A DNA stretch of 64,000 nt from positions 124,001-188,000 of the forward strand of contig NZ_JALDYF010000005.1 in the NCBI RefSeq assembly GCF_032154225.1, in the 5' to 3' direction. A program made the translations under genes and the position numbers. This stretch comes from Psychrobacillus sp032154225 (GTDB lineage Bacteria; Bacillota; Bacilli; Bacillales_A; Planococcaceae). The first letter of the stretch is position 1. The number at the start of each line of letters is the position of its first letter. Of the stretch, positions 18,474-26,662 are shown in pieces. The notes under the pieces were generated by a model. The model was given only the letters and a program-made list of their open reading frames with translations. It ran no database searches and had not been told where the DNA came from.

Positions 18474-18484
18474 AAGGTTATCAA

Positions 18485-19390
18485 TTATTGTAATAATTGA
18501 AGAACACCTTGTGGTTGTTGGTTAGCTTGCGCAAGCATAGATTGAGCAGCTTGAGTTAAGATGTTGTTCTTAGTGAAGTTCATCATCTCTTTAGCCATGT
18601 CAGTGTCACGGATACGTGATTCTGCAGCTGTTAAGTTTTCAGAAGTAGTTCCTAAGTTGTTGATTGTGTGCTCAAGACGGTTTTGTACCGCACCAAGAGA
18701 TGCACGTGATTCAGAAACTCTTGTCAATGCTTTGTCAATAATTGAAATTGAGTTATCAGCACTTGATTGAGTAGTAATGTTGATACCTGCACCTTTACTG
18801 TCAGTTGCAGTTAACGCTTTAGCACTACCTGTCGCAAGAGCATTAACTCCTAGAGCTGATGCTCCCATATTACCAATGCTTAGATTGATACTTTGACCTG
18901 AGTTTGCACCAATATGGAATACTTTACCACCAGATACTGTAGCAGAACCAGCGTTAGTAATTGCTGTTCCAAATGTACCGTTTAATAATTTTTGAGTATT
19001 GAACTCAGTATCAGTAGAAATACGAGTGATTTCTTTTGATAGAGATTCGATTTCTAATTGAAGCGCTTTACGGTCACCAGTTACGTTTGTATCATTCGCA
19101 GATTGTACTGCTAGTTCACGCATACGTTGTAAGATAGCGTGTGTTTCGTTAAGTGCACCCTCAGCCGTTTGGATAAGAGAGATTGAATCTTGAGCGTTTT
19201 TAGAAGCCATATCTAAACCGCGGATTTGTCCACGCATTTTTTCAGAGATCGCAAGACCAGCAGCGTCGTCTCCAGCGCGGTTGATTTTGTAACCTGAAGA
19301 AAGTTTTTCTAAGTTTTTAGAAGCTGCAGCGTTGTTCATACCTAAGTTTCTGTGTGTGTTTAGTGCTGAAATGTTGTGTTGAATTCTCAT
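18485..19390 (-). CDS. hag: Flagellin
   Basis: Filament subunit, 301 residues. It has the conserved D0/D1 N-terminus (MRIQHNISALNTHRN, then LEKLSSGYKINRAGDDAAG) and C-terminus (NILTQAAQSMLAQANQQPQ, ending LQLLQ). The middle domain (about 140-220) is short and rich in Ser, Thr, Gly and Ala, giving likely acceptor sites for the Maf transferases encoded just downstream. The ATG at 19390 follows a strong AAGGAGG; the frame is open 29 codons upstream, but that stretch is the untranslated leader. Transcription is predicted from a sigma-D promoter and translation is controlled by CsrA. Confidence 0.98.
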   Translation of the reverse strand: MRIQHNISALNTHRNLGMNNAAASKNLEKLSSGYKINRAGDDAAGLAISEKMRGQIRGLDMASKNAQDSISLIQTAEGALNETHAILQRMRELAVQSANDTNVTGDRKALQLEIESLSKEITRISTDTEFNTQKLLNGTFGTAITNAGSATVSGGKVFHIGANSGQSINLSIGNMGASALGVNALATGSAKALTATDSKGAGINITTQSSADNSISIIDKALTRVSESRASLGAVQNRLEHTINNLGTTSENLTAAESRIRDTDMAKEMMNFTKNNILTQAAQSMLAQANQQPQGVLQLLQ

Positions 19391-19396
19391 TGTGAG

Positions 19397-19407
19397 ATTC
19401 CTCCTTG
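19397..19407 (-). promoter_or_regulatory. hag ribosome-binding site / predicted CsrA site BS2
   Basis: CAAGGAGGAAT on the minus strand is both the Shine-Dalgarno sequence and a GGA-containing CsrA target, as in the Bacillus subtilis hag leader where CsrA blocks ribosome entry. Confidence 0.75.
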
Positions 19408-19426
19408 AATTTTGGTTTTTATTTAA

Positions 19427-19444
19427 TTCCACATCCTTGTGGAA
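19427..19444 (-). promoter_or_regulatory. Predicted CsrA-binding hairpin BS1 in the hag leader
   Basis: The transcript folds into a 6-bp stem (UUCCAC/GUGGAA) with loop AAGGAU, presenting GGA in the loop. CACAAGGAUGUG fits the known CsrA consensus RUACARGGAUGU closely. It is about 20 nt upstream of BS2, so one CsrA dimer could bridge both sites. Confidence 0.8.
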
Positions 19445-19495
19445 AGTGCTTGGCAGGTTTAAGGTCGGCCGCCCCATTCCTGCCTTACAATAGTA

Positions 19496-19521
19496 TTATC
19501 GTACCGATTTGAAAATGTTTA
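19496..19521 (-). promoter_or_regulatory. Sigma-D promoter of hag
   Basis: On the minus strand TAAA, 14 nt, TACGATAA; the -35 is perfect and the -10 keeps the CGATA core of GCCGATAT. It lies about 105 bp upstream of the flagellin start, leaving a leader that contains the CsrA hairpin. Confidence 0.7.
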
Positions 19522-19528
19522 ATAGTTT

Positions 19529-19753
19529 TTAAATATTTTTTTTAGAAAGTTGTTCAATTAGTGATTTAGATATATTTAAAGACTCTTTATTTTGGTTTTG
19601 GATGCTCTTATAAACCTCGGAACGATAGACTTTGACGGTTTTTGGAGCAATGATTCCTAGTTTGACTTGGTCTCCATCGACACTTAATATTTTTAGTTCT
19701 ATTTGGTCACCAATCATAATGGACTCATCTTTTTTACGAGAAAGAACAAGCAT
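19529..19753 (-). CDS. csrA: Carbon storage regulator, RNA-binding translational repressor
   Basis: A 74-residue CsrA with the canonical start MLVLSRKKDESIMIG and the beta-strand segment VKLGIIAPKTVKVYR. It binds GGA motifs in RNA; in Bacillus its main target is the hag leader. The stop lies just upstream of the hag promoter, and the start overlaps the fliW stop by one base, so repressor and antagonist are made together. The length agrees with Bacillus CsrA. Confidence 0.97.
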   Translation of the reverse strand: MLVLSRKKDESIMIGDQIELKILSVDGDQVKLGIIAPKTVKVYRSEVYKSIQNQNKESLNISKSLIEQLSKKNI

Positions 19754-20187
19754 TAGACGTTGCCTCCTTCAATCGGAAATCGAAGTGGATATGCAACTGC
19801 GTCATGCAATACTAATTGTTTTGCAATTTTTTGTTTATGATTAATGAGTACTGGTGCTTGTAAATTTAAAGTGGAGCTATTAAAAGGTTCCTTTAGTGTA
19901 ACGATTGTATATGTTATTAAATCTTCTGGTGCTTCTATTTTTAGCTCTTCTTTGTCTTCTTCTGTTACATCAAATGCATAGTCTTGTTTAAATACAAATG
20001 GGAATGCAACAACAAATCCTATTTCTTGCTGTTTGATCGATTGCAAAATTGCAAATGGTGACGCTTCTTCTAATGGTAAGACAACAAATTCTTTTATGTC
20101 TTCAAAACCTGGTAAACCATTTGGAAACTGAATAACTTCTTTTTGCTCTATTGTAACTTCTCCGAGAAACTTTGTTTCAATATTCAT
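19753..20187 (-). CDS. fliW: Flagellar assembly factor, CsrA antagonist
   Basis: FliW (144 residues) binds CsrA allosterically and is itself captured by unsecreted flagellin, giving homeostatic control of Hag. Visible family features are the N-terminal NIETKFLGEVTI and FPNGLPGFEDIKEFVVLPLE, then SPFAILQS. The ATG at 20187 has AAGGAG seven nt upstream and is preferred to one nine codons earlier. Order fliW-csrA-hag is conserved with Bacillus. Confidence 0.96.
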   Translation of the reverse strand: MNIETKFLGEVTIEQKEVIQFPNGLPGFEDIKEFVVLPLEEASPFAILQSIKQQEIGFVVAFPFVFKQDYAFDVTEEDKEELKIEAPEDLITYTIVTLKEPFNSSTLNLQAPVLINHKQKIAKQLVLHDAVAYPLRFPIEGGNV

Positions 20188-20200
20188 GTTTGCTCTCCTT

Positions 20201-20755
20201 TTAACCAATGACATCGATGTCTATTGATGCGTGCTGTATCATATATCCAGATACTTTCCCTGGCGTATATTCATGAACTGGCTTATTCACCTGTGCACTG
20301 ATTTTCGCTTTTTGCTCTTGCGCGTTTATATCAAGTTTCGCAGGTGTGTAGTCTAGTTTAACAGAACCTACAGAAGGGATGAAGTCTATTCCTAATTTTG
20401 CAGGAGTTGGAAAAGTATTTTGTTTAGCAATAGTCGCTATTGCATTTGGATCTTTTGAAATTTCCATCATTTGTCTTCCTTCACTAGCACGTCTTGCAAT
20501 TCCTTGCATTGCTTTTTGACGTGCTTCAGAAGCGTATTTTGATGTAAACTCTGCCGGACTGATTAATCCAACATCTCTTCGCGCTTGCGTCGAGTCAATT
20601 CTCATAATTCCTCTTGTTGTATGCATTTCTAAAATAGCCGCTGGTTGTTCAATATGTTGAGTTGCCCTTGGTTGTCGAATAACTTGTTTTGCATCCGCAA
20701 TATTTAAACCAAGTTGTGCATCCGTTGTTCTTATTTGAATATGAGGGATATTCAC
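20201..20755 (-). CDS. yviE: YviE-like flagellar-locus protein (DUF6470)
   Basis: A protein of 184 residues from the preferred GTG (20755), which has GGAAGGTG at proper spacing; an ATG seven codons upstream would place that site inside the gene. No signal peptide. It begins VNIPHIQIRTTDAQLGLNI and contains the QARRDVGL and RQAMQG/GRQMMEI-type helical segment typical of this family. Its function is unknown; the gene always sits between flgL and fliW in Bacillus-type flagellar clusters, as here. Confidence 0.85.
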   Translation of the reverse strand: MNIPHIQIRTTDAQLGLNIADAKQVIRQPRATQHIEQPAAILEMHTTRGIMRIDSTQARRDVGLISPAEFTSKYASEARQKAMQGIARRASEGRQMMEISKDPNAIATIAKQNTFPTPAKLGIDFIPSVGSVKLDYTPAKLDINAQEQKAKISAQVNKPVHEYTPGKVSGYMIQHASIDIDVIG

Positions 20756-20823
20756 CCTAATCACCTTCCTTTTCATTCGAAAGAAAGCGTTTGAACAAGT
20801 TGTCCAAACGCTTCCTATTAATA

Positions 20824-21711
20824 TTATCTAATAAAGTCTACTAATGTCGATTGAATAATTTTGGCTCCTACAGAAAGAGCTGCTTGGTGAAGTGATTGTT
20901 GCGTCACCATTTCCGTAATTGCTTTATCATACTCAACGCTTTCATTATCAGACAATTGCTTTGTAACCATTACTTCTTGCACACCTAGACGGTTTTCTAC
21001 CATTTCTACACGGTTTTGTTTCGCACCTACGTCTGAACGAGCTTCTAGGACTTTAGCTTGCTGCCCTGAGATTTTGTCTAGGTATCCACCAATTACATTT
21101 CCGTCGACTCCGCTTCCTTTAGTCAAAGCTGCACTTATGTCCCCCATCATTGCATCAATATCTCCAAATATCTCATTTCCCACTGTATTCACCGTAAGTT
21201 GTACTCCGTCAGAAACTTCAATTTTCACTTCTTGATCCATACCTGGTCCTGTATTCATTGTTCCATCTTTCTTAAAAAGCGGGCTAGAAGTATTAGTACC
21301 CGAGAATATATATTTATCTCCAATTTTAGTATTCGCCAAATCTTGAATTTGTTTTCGAATTTGATCAATTTCTGCTTTCATCTTTTCACGATCGTCATCC
21401 GTAACCGTTGCATCATTTGCAGCTGAAGTAACAAGCTCTTGCACACGTTGTAATGCTTTTCCTACACCGTCGAAAGATTCATCTGTGTTGTCTATCCAGC
21501 TAGTTACTTCAATCATATTACGTTTATATTGCTCTACTTTTCCTAAGGAAGTTCTAAAGCCCATTCCCTTAATAGCTCCAACTGGATCATCGGATGGACG
21601 GTTAATTTTTGAACCAGAAGTGATCTGGTCTTGCAGTTTTCCCATTTTTGAATAACTATTCGATAAATTACGCAGCATATTGCTGGAAAGCATTGATTGT
21701 GTAACACGCAT
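20824..21711 (-). CDS. flgL: Hook-filament junction protein FlgL (HAP3)
   Basis: A 295-residue flagellin-fold junction protein. The N-terminus MRVTQSMLSSNMLRNLSNSY and the SGSKINRPSDDPVGA motif match FlgL, and the C-terminal coiled helix (QSLHQAALSVGAKIIQSTLVDFIR region) is retained. It connects the hook-side FlgK ring with the filament. It follows flgK by 17 bp in the flgM operon. Confidence 0.96.
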   Translation of the reverse strand: MRVTQSMLSSNMLRNLSNSYSKMGKLQDQITSGSKINRPSDDPVGAIKGMGFRTSLGKVEQYKRNMIEVTSWIDNTDESFDGVGKALQRVQELVTSAANDATVTDDDREKMKAEIDQIRKQIQDLANTKIGDKYIFSGTNTSSPLFKKDGTMNTGPGMDQEVKIEVSDGVQLTVNTVGNEIFGDIDAMMGDISAALTKGSGVDGNVIGGYLDKISGQQAKVLEARSDVGAKQNRVEMVENRLGVQEVMVTKQLSDNESVEYDKAITEMVTQQSLHQAALSVGAKIIQSTLVDFIR

Positions 21712-21728
21712 TTAAATATGCCCCTCTC

Positions 21729-23318
21729 TTATAAACCTACACGGCCCATACCGTTAATAATTTTATCTAATGTTTCATCTATTACTGTAATCATACGCGC
21801 ATTTGCATTGTATGCTTGTTGGAATGTAATCATATTTGTCATTTCTTCATCCAGTGATACAGCACTAACTGATGCTTTCTTGTTTTCAACTGTTAACATA
21901 ATCGTTCCTGAGTTATAAGCTAAACGCTCCGCTTGTTCGCCGTCAACACCTAGCTGACCAATTACACCTTGGTAGAATGATTGAAGATTTGCTCCGCCTA
22001 AACTAGCTAATGAAGTAAACTTTAGATTTGATAATTCAATAGCCCATTTTCCGTTACCTTCTTCACCTGCACGATCAGATGCAGCAATTAGATTAGGATC
22101 CTTAATAATGTCATCGTTGACTTTAATTCCCGCTGCTCCAGCACCATTAAAGAAATCTCCTCCAAGAACACTATCCCCAGCACCAGGGCTAGATTCTAGT
22201 GTAAAACCTTGTTTATGCATGTCGTTAAATGCTTCCATAAAAGCATTTGCCATTTTATCTAAGTTAGCAAGCATATCAGGATAAGTACCTTTTGGAAGAA
22301 CTGCTGGGATAACAGGAGGACCGGGGATTTCAGGCGTCCCACCATGACCATATGAATCAATTAAAGATAATAGTTTTCCTTTAGATTGTTCTAAATTAGC
22401 ATAGCTAATACTTCCAGAATACATGTTTGAAGGAGGGTTTCCTAATCCTGTATACTGGATTCCTCCAAATCCTTTGGCAAGGTTTGTTCCATCTAAAGTA
22501 TCCCCACTAGTATCAATTGTATTTAACTTCACATATTCTTTCCCATTTATTAGTTCTATCGATTGTCCATTCACCTTCATTTTTACCGTCAAACTACCTT
22601 CGGCAATTGCAAGAGAATTTCCTCCTGATGGAACGCGTTCAATTTCAATAGGGAAATACTGAGATAGCTCATCAATTAATATATCACGTGCATCATATAA
22701 ATCATTTGGCATATAGCCATTTGGTTCGATTGCTTTTATTTGTGCATTTAAGTCTGCTATTTGTTTTAATTTAGAGTTAATGTCATTCGTTGATACTTTA
22801 ATTTCATTTCCAAGGTTTCCTTGGATATCGGATAATTGCTTATGCATATAGTTGAAAGAATCCGCTACGTGCTGACCACGTTGAAGAATTACTTTACGTG
22901 CACCTGCGTTATCTGGGTTCGTGTTTAAATCTTGGAGTGATTTCCAAAACAAATCTAGTGATTCGTTTAAGCCAAATTCAGATGGCTCAGCTATAATGTC
23001 TTCCATTTGACTAATTGCTTTTGATTTTGAATCCCAGTAGCCAAGCTTTGTTGACTCTTGACGGTATTGGCGATCGATGAACTCGTCGCGAATACGTTGA
23101 ACAGATTGTGCTTGAACACCTGTTCCGAGATGACCAGCTGTTTTTGGTGCGTTTAGCCCTGTACCTGGAAAGCCTAAAGTTGCTTCCATGTTAACACGTT
23201 GGCGTGAAAAACCTAATGTGTTGGCATTTGAAATATTGTGTCCTGTTGTATATAGAGCCGATTGCTGTGTGAATAATCCTCGTTTACTAGCTTCTAATCC
23301 CATAAATGTAGAACGCAT
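21729..23318 (-). CDS. flgK: Hook-associated protein FlgK (HAP1)
   Basis: A 529-residue hook-filament junction protein. It begins MRSTFMGLEASKRGLFTQQS with the ALYTTGHNISNANTLGFSRQ rod/hook signature and ends with the EEMTNMITFQQAYNANARMI helix typical of FlgK. The middle is a variable outer domain. It starts with GGAGG upstream, 12 bp after flgN, whose product is its export chaperone. Confidence 0.97.
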   Translation of the reverse strand: MRSTFMGLEASKRGLFTQQSALYTTGHNISNANTLGFSRQRVNMEATLGFPGTGLNAPKTAGHLGTGVQAQSVQRIRDEFIDRQYRQESTKLGYWDSKSKAISQMEDIIAEPSEFGLNESLDLFWKSLQDLNTNPDNAGARKVILQRGQHVADSFNYMHKQLSDIQGNLGNEIKVSTNDINSKLKQIADLNAQIKAIEPNGYMPNDLYDARDILIDELSQYFPIEIERVPSGGNSLAIAEGSLTVKMKVNGQSIELINGKEYVKLNTIDTSGDTLDGTNLAKGFGGIQYTGLGNPPSNMYSGSISYANLEQSKGKLLSLIDSYGHGGTPEIPGPPVIPAVLPKGTYPDMLANLDKMANAFMEAFNDMHKQGFTLESSPGAGDSVLGGDFFNGAGAAGIKVNDDIIKDPNLIAASDRAGEEGNGKWAIELSNLKFTSLASLGGANLQSFYQGVIGQLGVDGEQAERLAYNSGTIMLTVENKKASVSAVSLDEEMTNMITFQQAYNANARMITVIDETLDKIINGMGRVGL

Positions 23319-23330
23319 GGGGTCGCCTCC

Positions 23331-23825
23331 TTATGCTTGTGAATCGAAGTACTTTTGGTCCTTGGATGGGCCTCGAGCTTCGGTATTTGAGTAGTTTATT
23401 TGGTCTGGCTTTGGTCGTAACATGTCTAATGTCATGTGTACGAATTGAAGTGATTGAAACGTTAGCTTTTGGTTTAAATCATTTTGGTGTTTGAGTGTTT
23501 CTAACACTAAAAGCAACTTTTTTCGTGTTGCTTTCAGTTGTTCCTTTTCTTCCATTGTGTCAGCAGCATCTACCACATGAGCAACAGTTGGATGGTCAGC
23601 AGGGGCAATTCCTTTTGCCCGTAGGTAATCCGTTACCACTGTTTGACGCTGTTGTTCAAGCTGTGAAATAGCCGCTACATGTGCCTGCTCATCCTTGAGC
23701 AGTTGGTCGAGACTGTCCGTGTCTCCAGTTTTAATCATTTCAGTCTTTTTATAGGCAAGCTCTAATAAGCTTTTATGAAGATGTTCAAGCTTTTCTAATG
23801 CCTGCAAAATCGTTTCAACGGACAT
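23331..23825 (-). CDS. flgN: FlgN export chaperone for FlgK/FlgL
   Basis: A 164-residue, highly helical acidic protein in the flgM-flgN-flgK position. The FlgN family binds the C-terminal helices of FlgK and FlgL and guides them to the export gate. The heptad-rich region 1-130 (LEKLEHLHKSLLELAYKKTE) and the LRAKGIA segment fit the family. It lies 16 bp after flgM. Confidence 0.9.
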   Translation of the reverse strand: MSVETILQALEKLEHLHKSLLELAYKKTEMIKTGDTDSLDQLLKDEQAHVAAISQLEQQRQTVVTDYLRAKGIAPADHPTVAHVVDAADTMEEKEQLKATRKKLLLVLETLKHQNDLNQKLTFQSLQFVHMTLDMLRPKPDQINYSNTEARGPSKDQKYFDSQA

Positions 23826-23841
23826 TTTTTTAGACTCCTTT

Positions 23842-24105
23842 TTAGATGCGGTAATAATTGATCAAATTCGATGCCAGTTGTTTCGCATCTACCTTATATG
23901 TTCCAGCATCGATATCTGCTTTAATAGCTGCGATACGGTCTGCACGTTCTGGCCCAACCGTTGTCTTTGTTTGCATGCTTTTTGCAGCAGAAGAGATTTC
24001 TAGTTGGTCTGTTGATGCTTTTGATGCATTTTGTGTTTTTTCTGATTGTTGCTGACTGCGCTTATATGGATTTACTTGGCTTATTGCACTATTAAATATT
24101 TTCAT
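23842..24105 (-). CDS. flgM: Anti-sigma-D factor FlgM
   Basis: An 87-residue protein with the flexible N-terminus and C-terminal sigma-binding helices of FlgM (RADRIAAIKADIDAGTYKVD, then KQLASNLINYY). It holds sigma-D inactive until hook completion lets it be exported. It is the first gene after a sigma-D promoter, giving the usual negative feedback. Confidence 0.95.
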   Translation of the reverse strand: MKIFNSAISQVNPYKRSQQQSEKTQNASKASTDQLEISSAAKSMQTKTTVGPERADRIAAIKADIDAGTYKVDAKQLASNLINYYRI

Positions 24106-24148
24106 AATGAATTCTTCCTCCCCTCTATATCACAAGTGTCTATAGCTT

Positions 24149-24175
24149 ATTTCGGTTTAGATTAAGAAGTGTTTA
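24149..24175 (-). promoter_or_regulatory. Sigma-D promoter of the flgM operon
   Basis: On the minus strand TAAA, 15 nt, ACCGAAAT: a perfect -35 and 6 of 8 at -10, about 45 bp upstream of flgM and downstream of the yvyF terminator. Confidence 0.75.
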
Positions 24176-24194
24176 GATTTTTTTTGAAATTAGG

Positions 24195-24241
24195 AAAAAA
24201 TATGACTCCAAAAGTTGTTCTTTCTCAACCCTTGGAGTCAT
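24195..24241 (-). terminator. Rho-independent terminator after yvyF
   Basis: A stem built on ATGACTCCAA/TTGGAGTCAT (24202-24211 with 24232-24241), extended by a GTTG/CAAC inner stem, followed by a U-run on the minus strand. It ends the degV-comFA-comFC-yvyF transcript a few bases beyond the yvyF stop. Confidence 0.88.
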
Positions 24242-24244
24242 TTC

Positions 24245-24658
24245 CTATTTTTTCCTGTCCGTATGATACGTACCGCTATTTTGTTTGGAAACTTTTTCTC
24301 TGAATTCAGTTGCTGCTTCTAATTGGCGAAGTCCATTTTTTATATTTGCGGTACATTCTGTGCATAGCTTTCCTGTGTTTGTTAGACGACCACAGTTATC
24401 ACATGGATAGCCTAGGTTTGGAAACATTGCTGGTTGTAGTCTACCTTTTCGTACCCATTTATATAGAAGTGTTTCTTCTACACCAGTTGCTTCTTTGATT
24501 CGTTCTATATTCGCCGCACGATTCTCTCGTTTGCGTAAAAAACGATACACCTCTTCATAGAGTTTTTCTTCGTTCATCGCACATTTATTGCATACATCTC
24601 TAATGCCTGTATAGTTAAAAAATTCCCCGCATGACGGACAGTTTTTCAATTCACCCAT
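24245..24658 (-). CDS. yvyF: YvyF-like zinc-ribbon flagellar-locus regulator
   Basis: A 137-residue protein with two Cys4-type zinc sites (CPSCGEFF..CNKCAMN and CDNCGRL..CTECTA) around a helix-turn-helix-like segment (EATGVEETLLYKWVRKGRL). YvyF/TIGR03826 proteins stand between comFC and flgM throughout Bacillales and are proposed regulators. The ATG at 24658 has GGAGGG nine nt upstream; ten in-frame codons upstream are rejected on that basis. Confidence 0.9.
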   Translation of the reverse strand: MGELKNCPSCGEFFNYTGIRDVCNKCAMNEEKLYEEVYRFLRKRENRAANIERIKEATGVEETLLYKWVRKGRLQPAMFPNLGYPCDNCGRLTNTGKLCTECTANIKNGLRQLEAATEFREKVSKQNSGTYHTDRKK

Positions 24659-24712
24659 GTTGAATCCCTCCGAGTTCTTTTCTATCATTATCTCATATTT
24701 TTTATCGGTTGT

Positions 24713-25336
24713 TTACCCCTTTATTAAAGTGACTGCTTCGATTCTTGTTGCTCCAGCATCTTTCAGCACTTTTGCTGCATGATGAATCGTTGCACCAGTC
24801 GTGTAAATATCATCAAATAAAATATATGTTTTAGCTTCGACATTTCCCGACACTTTAAAAAGGGACTTTGCATCTAATCTTTCTTTTTTCGACTTTTTCC
24901 CTTGCTCGCTAGATTCTGTTTTTTCTAATACATGTTGAAATGGGGTACGAGCATAATTTAATAATTCGTCTACTTGGGCAAAAGTTCTTAACAGTAGTTT
25001 TTCAGGATGCATTGGAATAGGTACGACAATTCCTTCTTTCGCTTCAAATGTTTCGTGTAGCACTTCTGCGAATACTTGCGCTAATGCTACATCTTGCAGA
25101 AACTTATATTGATGAAAATAGTCATTCATCGCCTCGTTGTACGTATACATTACTAGTACTTTATCTACTGCCCCTTCATAAGGCGTCCCTATAAAATCAG
25201 TAAAGTCTATGACTTGATCTGCTTTTTCAAATTTACTCATACAGCGAGTGCATGTACTCGTTTCTAGTTTATATACGATTAATCTAGTCCATGTTGGCAA
25301 AGGTTGAAAATGACTTCCACAAATGACGCAAATCAT
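24713..25336 (-). CDS. comFC: ComFC phosphoribosyltransferase-like competence protein
   Basis: A 207-residue protein with a zinc ribbon (CVICG..CTRCMSKF) and a type I phosphoribosyltransferase signature YILFDDIYTTGATIHHAA near 170. ComFC works with ComFA in uptake of transforming DNA. It overlaps comFA by 4 bp. The comFB gene that lies between them in Bacillus subtilis is absent. Confidence 0.94.
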   Translation of the reverse strand: MICVICGSHFQPLPTWTRLIVYKLETSTCTRCMSKFEKADQVIDFTDFIGTPYEGAVDKVLVMYTYNEAMNDYFHQYKFLQDVALAQVFAEVLHETFEAKEGIVVPIPMHPEKLLLRTFAQVDELLNYARTPFQHVLEKTESSEQGKKSKKERLDAKSLFKVSGNVEAKTYILFDDIYTTGATIHHAAKVLKDAGATRIEAVTLIKG

Positions 25337-26652
25337 TGTTTATTCCACCTTTCAATTGCCGCTTTTGCTTTGTCCATTTCATGACTAATGCCGTGATGAA
25401 AAAAGACAATATCGCCTGTTGGAAAGTTACTTGATCTTCCTACACGTCCACTTATTTGGATAAGTGCACTTGCAGTGAAAATTTTCTGTTCTGCTCCTAC
25501 GACAGCTACATGGACATTTTCAATGGTAATTCCTCTTTCTAAAATAGTTGTTGTTAGTAAACCAGGTATCTTCTTTTCCCTAAGTAGCAGTACTTTTTCT
25601 TTTCGTTCAGGATGTTCTGCATGTACTCTTTCGAAATCTCCTGGGAAGTTTTCCAGCATTTCAATTGTTGGTAAAAATACGAGAAATGGGATTTGATGTT
25701 TCTTTTTTTCTTCTATCCAGTCGTACAAATTTTTGGGCACTTTCCCTTTTTTCATTCGCCTTGCATAGCCCCATAAACTACTGAATCTCGGGACTGGTAA
25801 GTCGTGACCATGGTATCTTCTTGAAATATTAGACTCGTTTTCGGTGCGTAATGAGCTCGTTGGAGTTGCTGTTACAAAGTGAATAGCAGCGTCATTTTTC
25901 ACGGCTTTCTTAACTGCTTGTTGCAATGTTTCGTCCGCATAATACGGAAATGCATCGGCCTCATCGACAAACACAACATCAAATGCATCTTCAAAACGAT
26001 AGAGCTGATGCGTTGTAGCAACTACTAAATCTGCAAAACCTTCCTGATCCTGTGCCCCCCCATATAGTGCATGAATAGTCGTTTGTGGAAACACTTGTTG
26101 AAATCGTGGAAATAGCTCTAAAATAACGTCGGTTCGTGGTGCTGCAACACAAACTCTTTTTCCTTCCCGTAAACATGTATAGATGGATGGAAATAAAAGC
26201 TCCGTTTTACCAGCCCCACAAACTGCAGACAATAAATGAGATTTATTTTGTTGAACGCTTACAAGCAATTCCTCACTTGCTTTTTGCTGAGCAGGCGTTA
26301 GTTTGCCGCTCCATGTAAATATATGTGTGTTTTTCGTTTTTGCTGGATGTTTATTCCACAGCATTAGCTCGGAACAACTGCTTACTCTTCCCATGCGAAT
26401 ACAATGGCGACAATAAACGCATTGTTGTTTACAACGAGCGCAATGAAATGTTTGAAATAATGTGGGATTGGTATTGTGGCATCGGTTACAGCAATGCTTC
26501 TTTAATTGCCAAGAATTACTACTTGTGACGATGCCTTGTTTGAGGTAAATATGGCCACTTTCGATGTGGGCGTCGATGACTTCGTGCGAGAATGGGGTAT
26601 GCTCGCGAAGCCATATGCGGCCTGTTAAAAATTGTTGTAGTTGTTCGTTCAT
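25333..26652 (-). CDS. comFA: ComFA DNA-uptake helicase
   Basis: Superfamily 2 ATPase that drives single-stranded DNA across the membrane in competence. The 439-residue protein has an N-terminal zinc region with paired cysteines (CNRCHNT, CARCKQQCVYCRHC), Walker A GAGKTELL, DEAD box VFVDEADAF and late motif QISGRVGRS. The ATG at 26652 is chosen because the ribosome-binding site AGGAAG is six nt upstream; one two codons earlier abuts it. It follows degV by 10 bp. Confidence 0.95.
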   Translation of the reverse strand: MNEQLQQFLTGRIWLREHTPFSHEVIDAHIESGHIYLKQGIVTSSNSWQLKKHCCNRCHNTNPTLFQTFHCARCKQQCVYCRHCIRMGRVSSCSELMLWNKHPAKTKNTHIFTWSGKLTPAQQKASEELLVSVQQNKSHLLSAVCGAGKTELLFPSIYTCLREGKRVCVAAPRTDVILELFPRFQQVFPQTTIHALYGGAQDQEGFADLVVATTHQLYRFEDAFDVVFVDEADAFPYYADETLQQAVKKAVKNDAAIHFVTATPTSSLRTENESNISRRYHGHDLPVPRFSSLWGYARRMKKGKVPKNLYDWIEEKKKHQIPFLVFLPTIEMLENFPGDFERVHAEHPERKEKVLLLREKKIPGLLTTTILERGITIENVHVAVVGAEQKIFTASALIQISGRVGRSSNFPTGDIVFFHHGISHEMDKAKAAIERWNKQ

Positions 26653-26662
26653 TGGCATCTTC

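Noticed and set aside
19391..19477. N-terminal extension of flagellin by 29 residues
   Set aside because: It translates the hag leader containing the CsrA hairpin; mature flagellins begin MRIQHN here.
24245..24688. Upstream start for yvyF at 24688
   Set aside because: It has no ribosome-binding site, while the ATG at 24658 has GGAGGG at the right distance.
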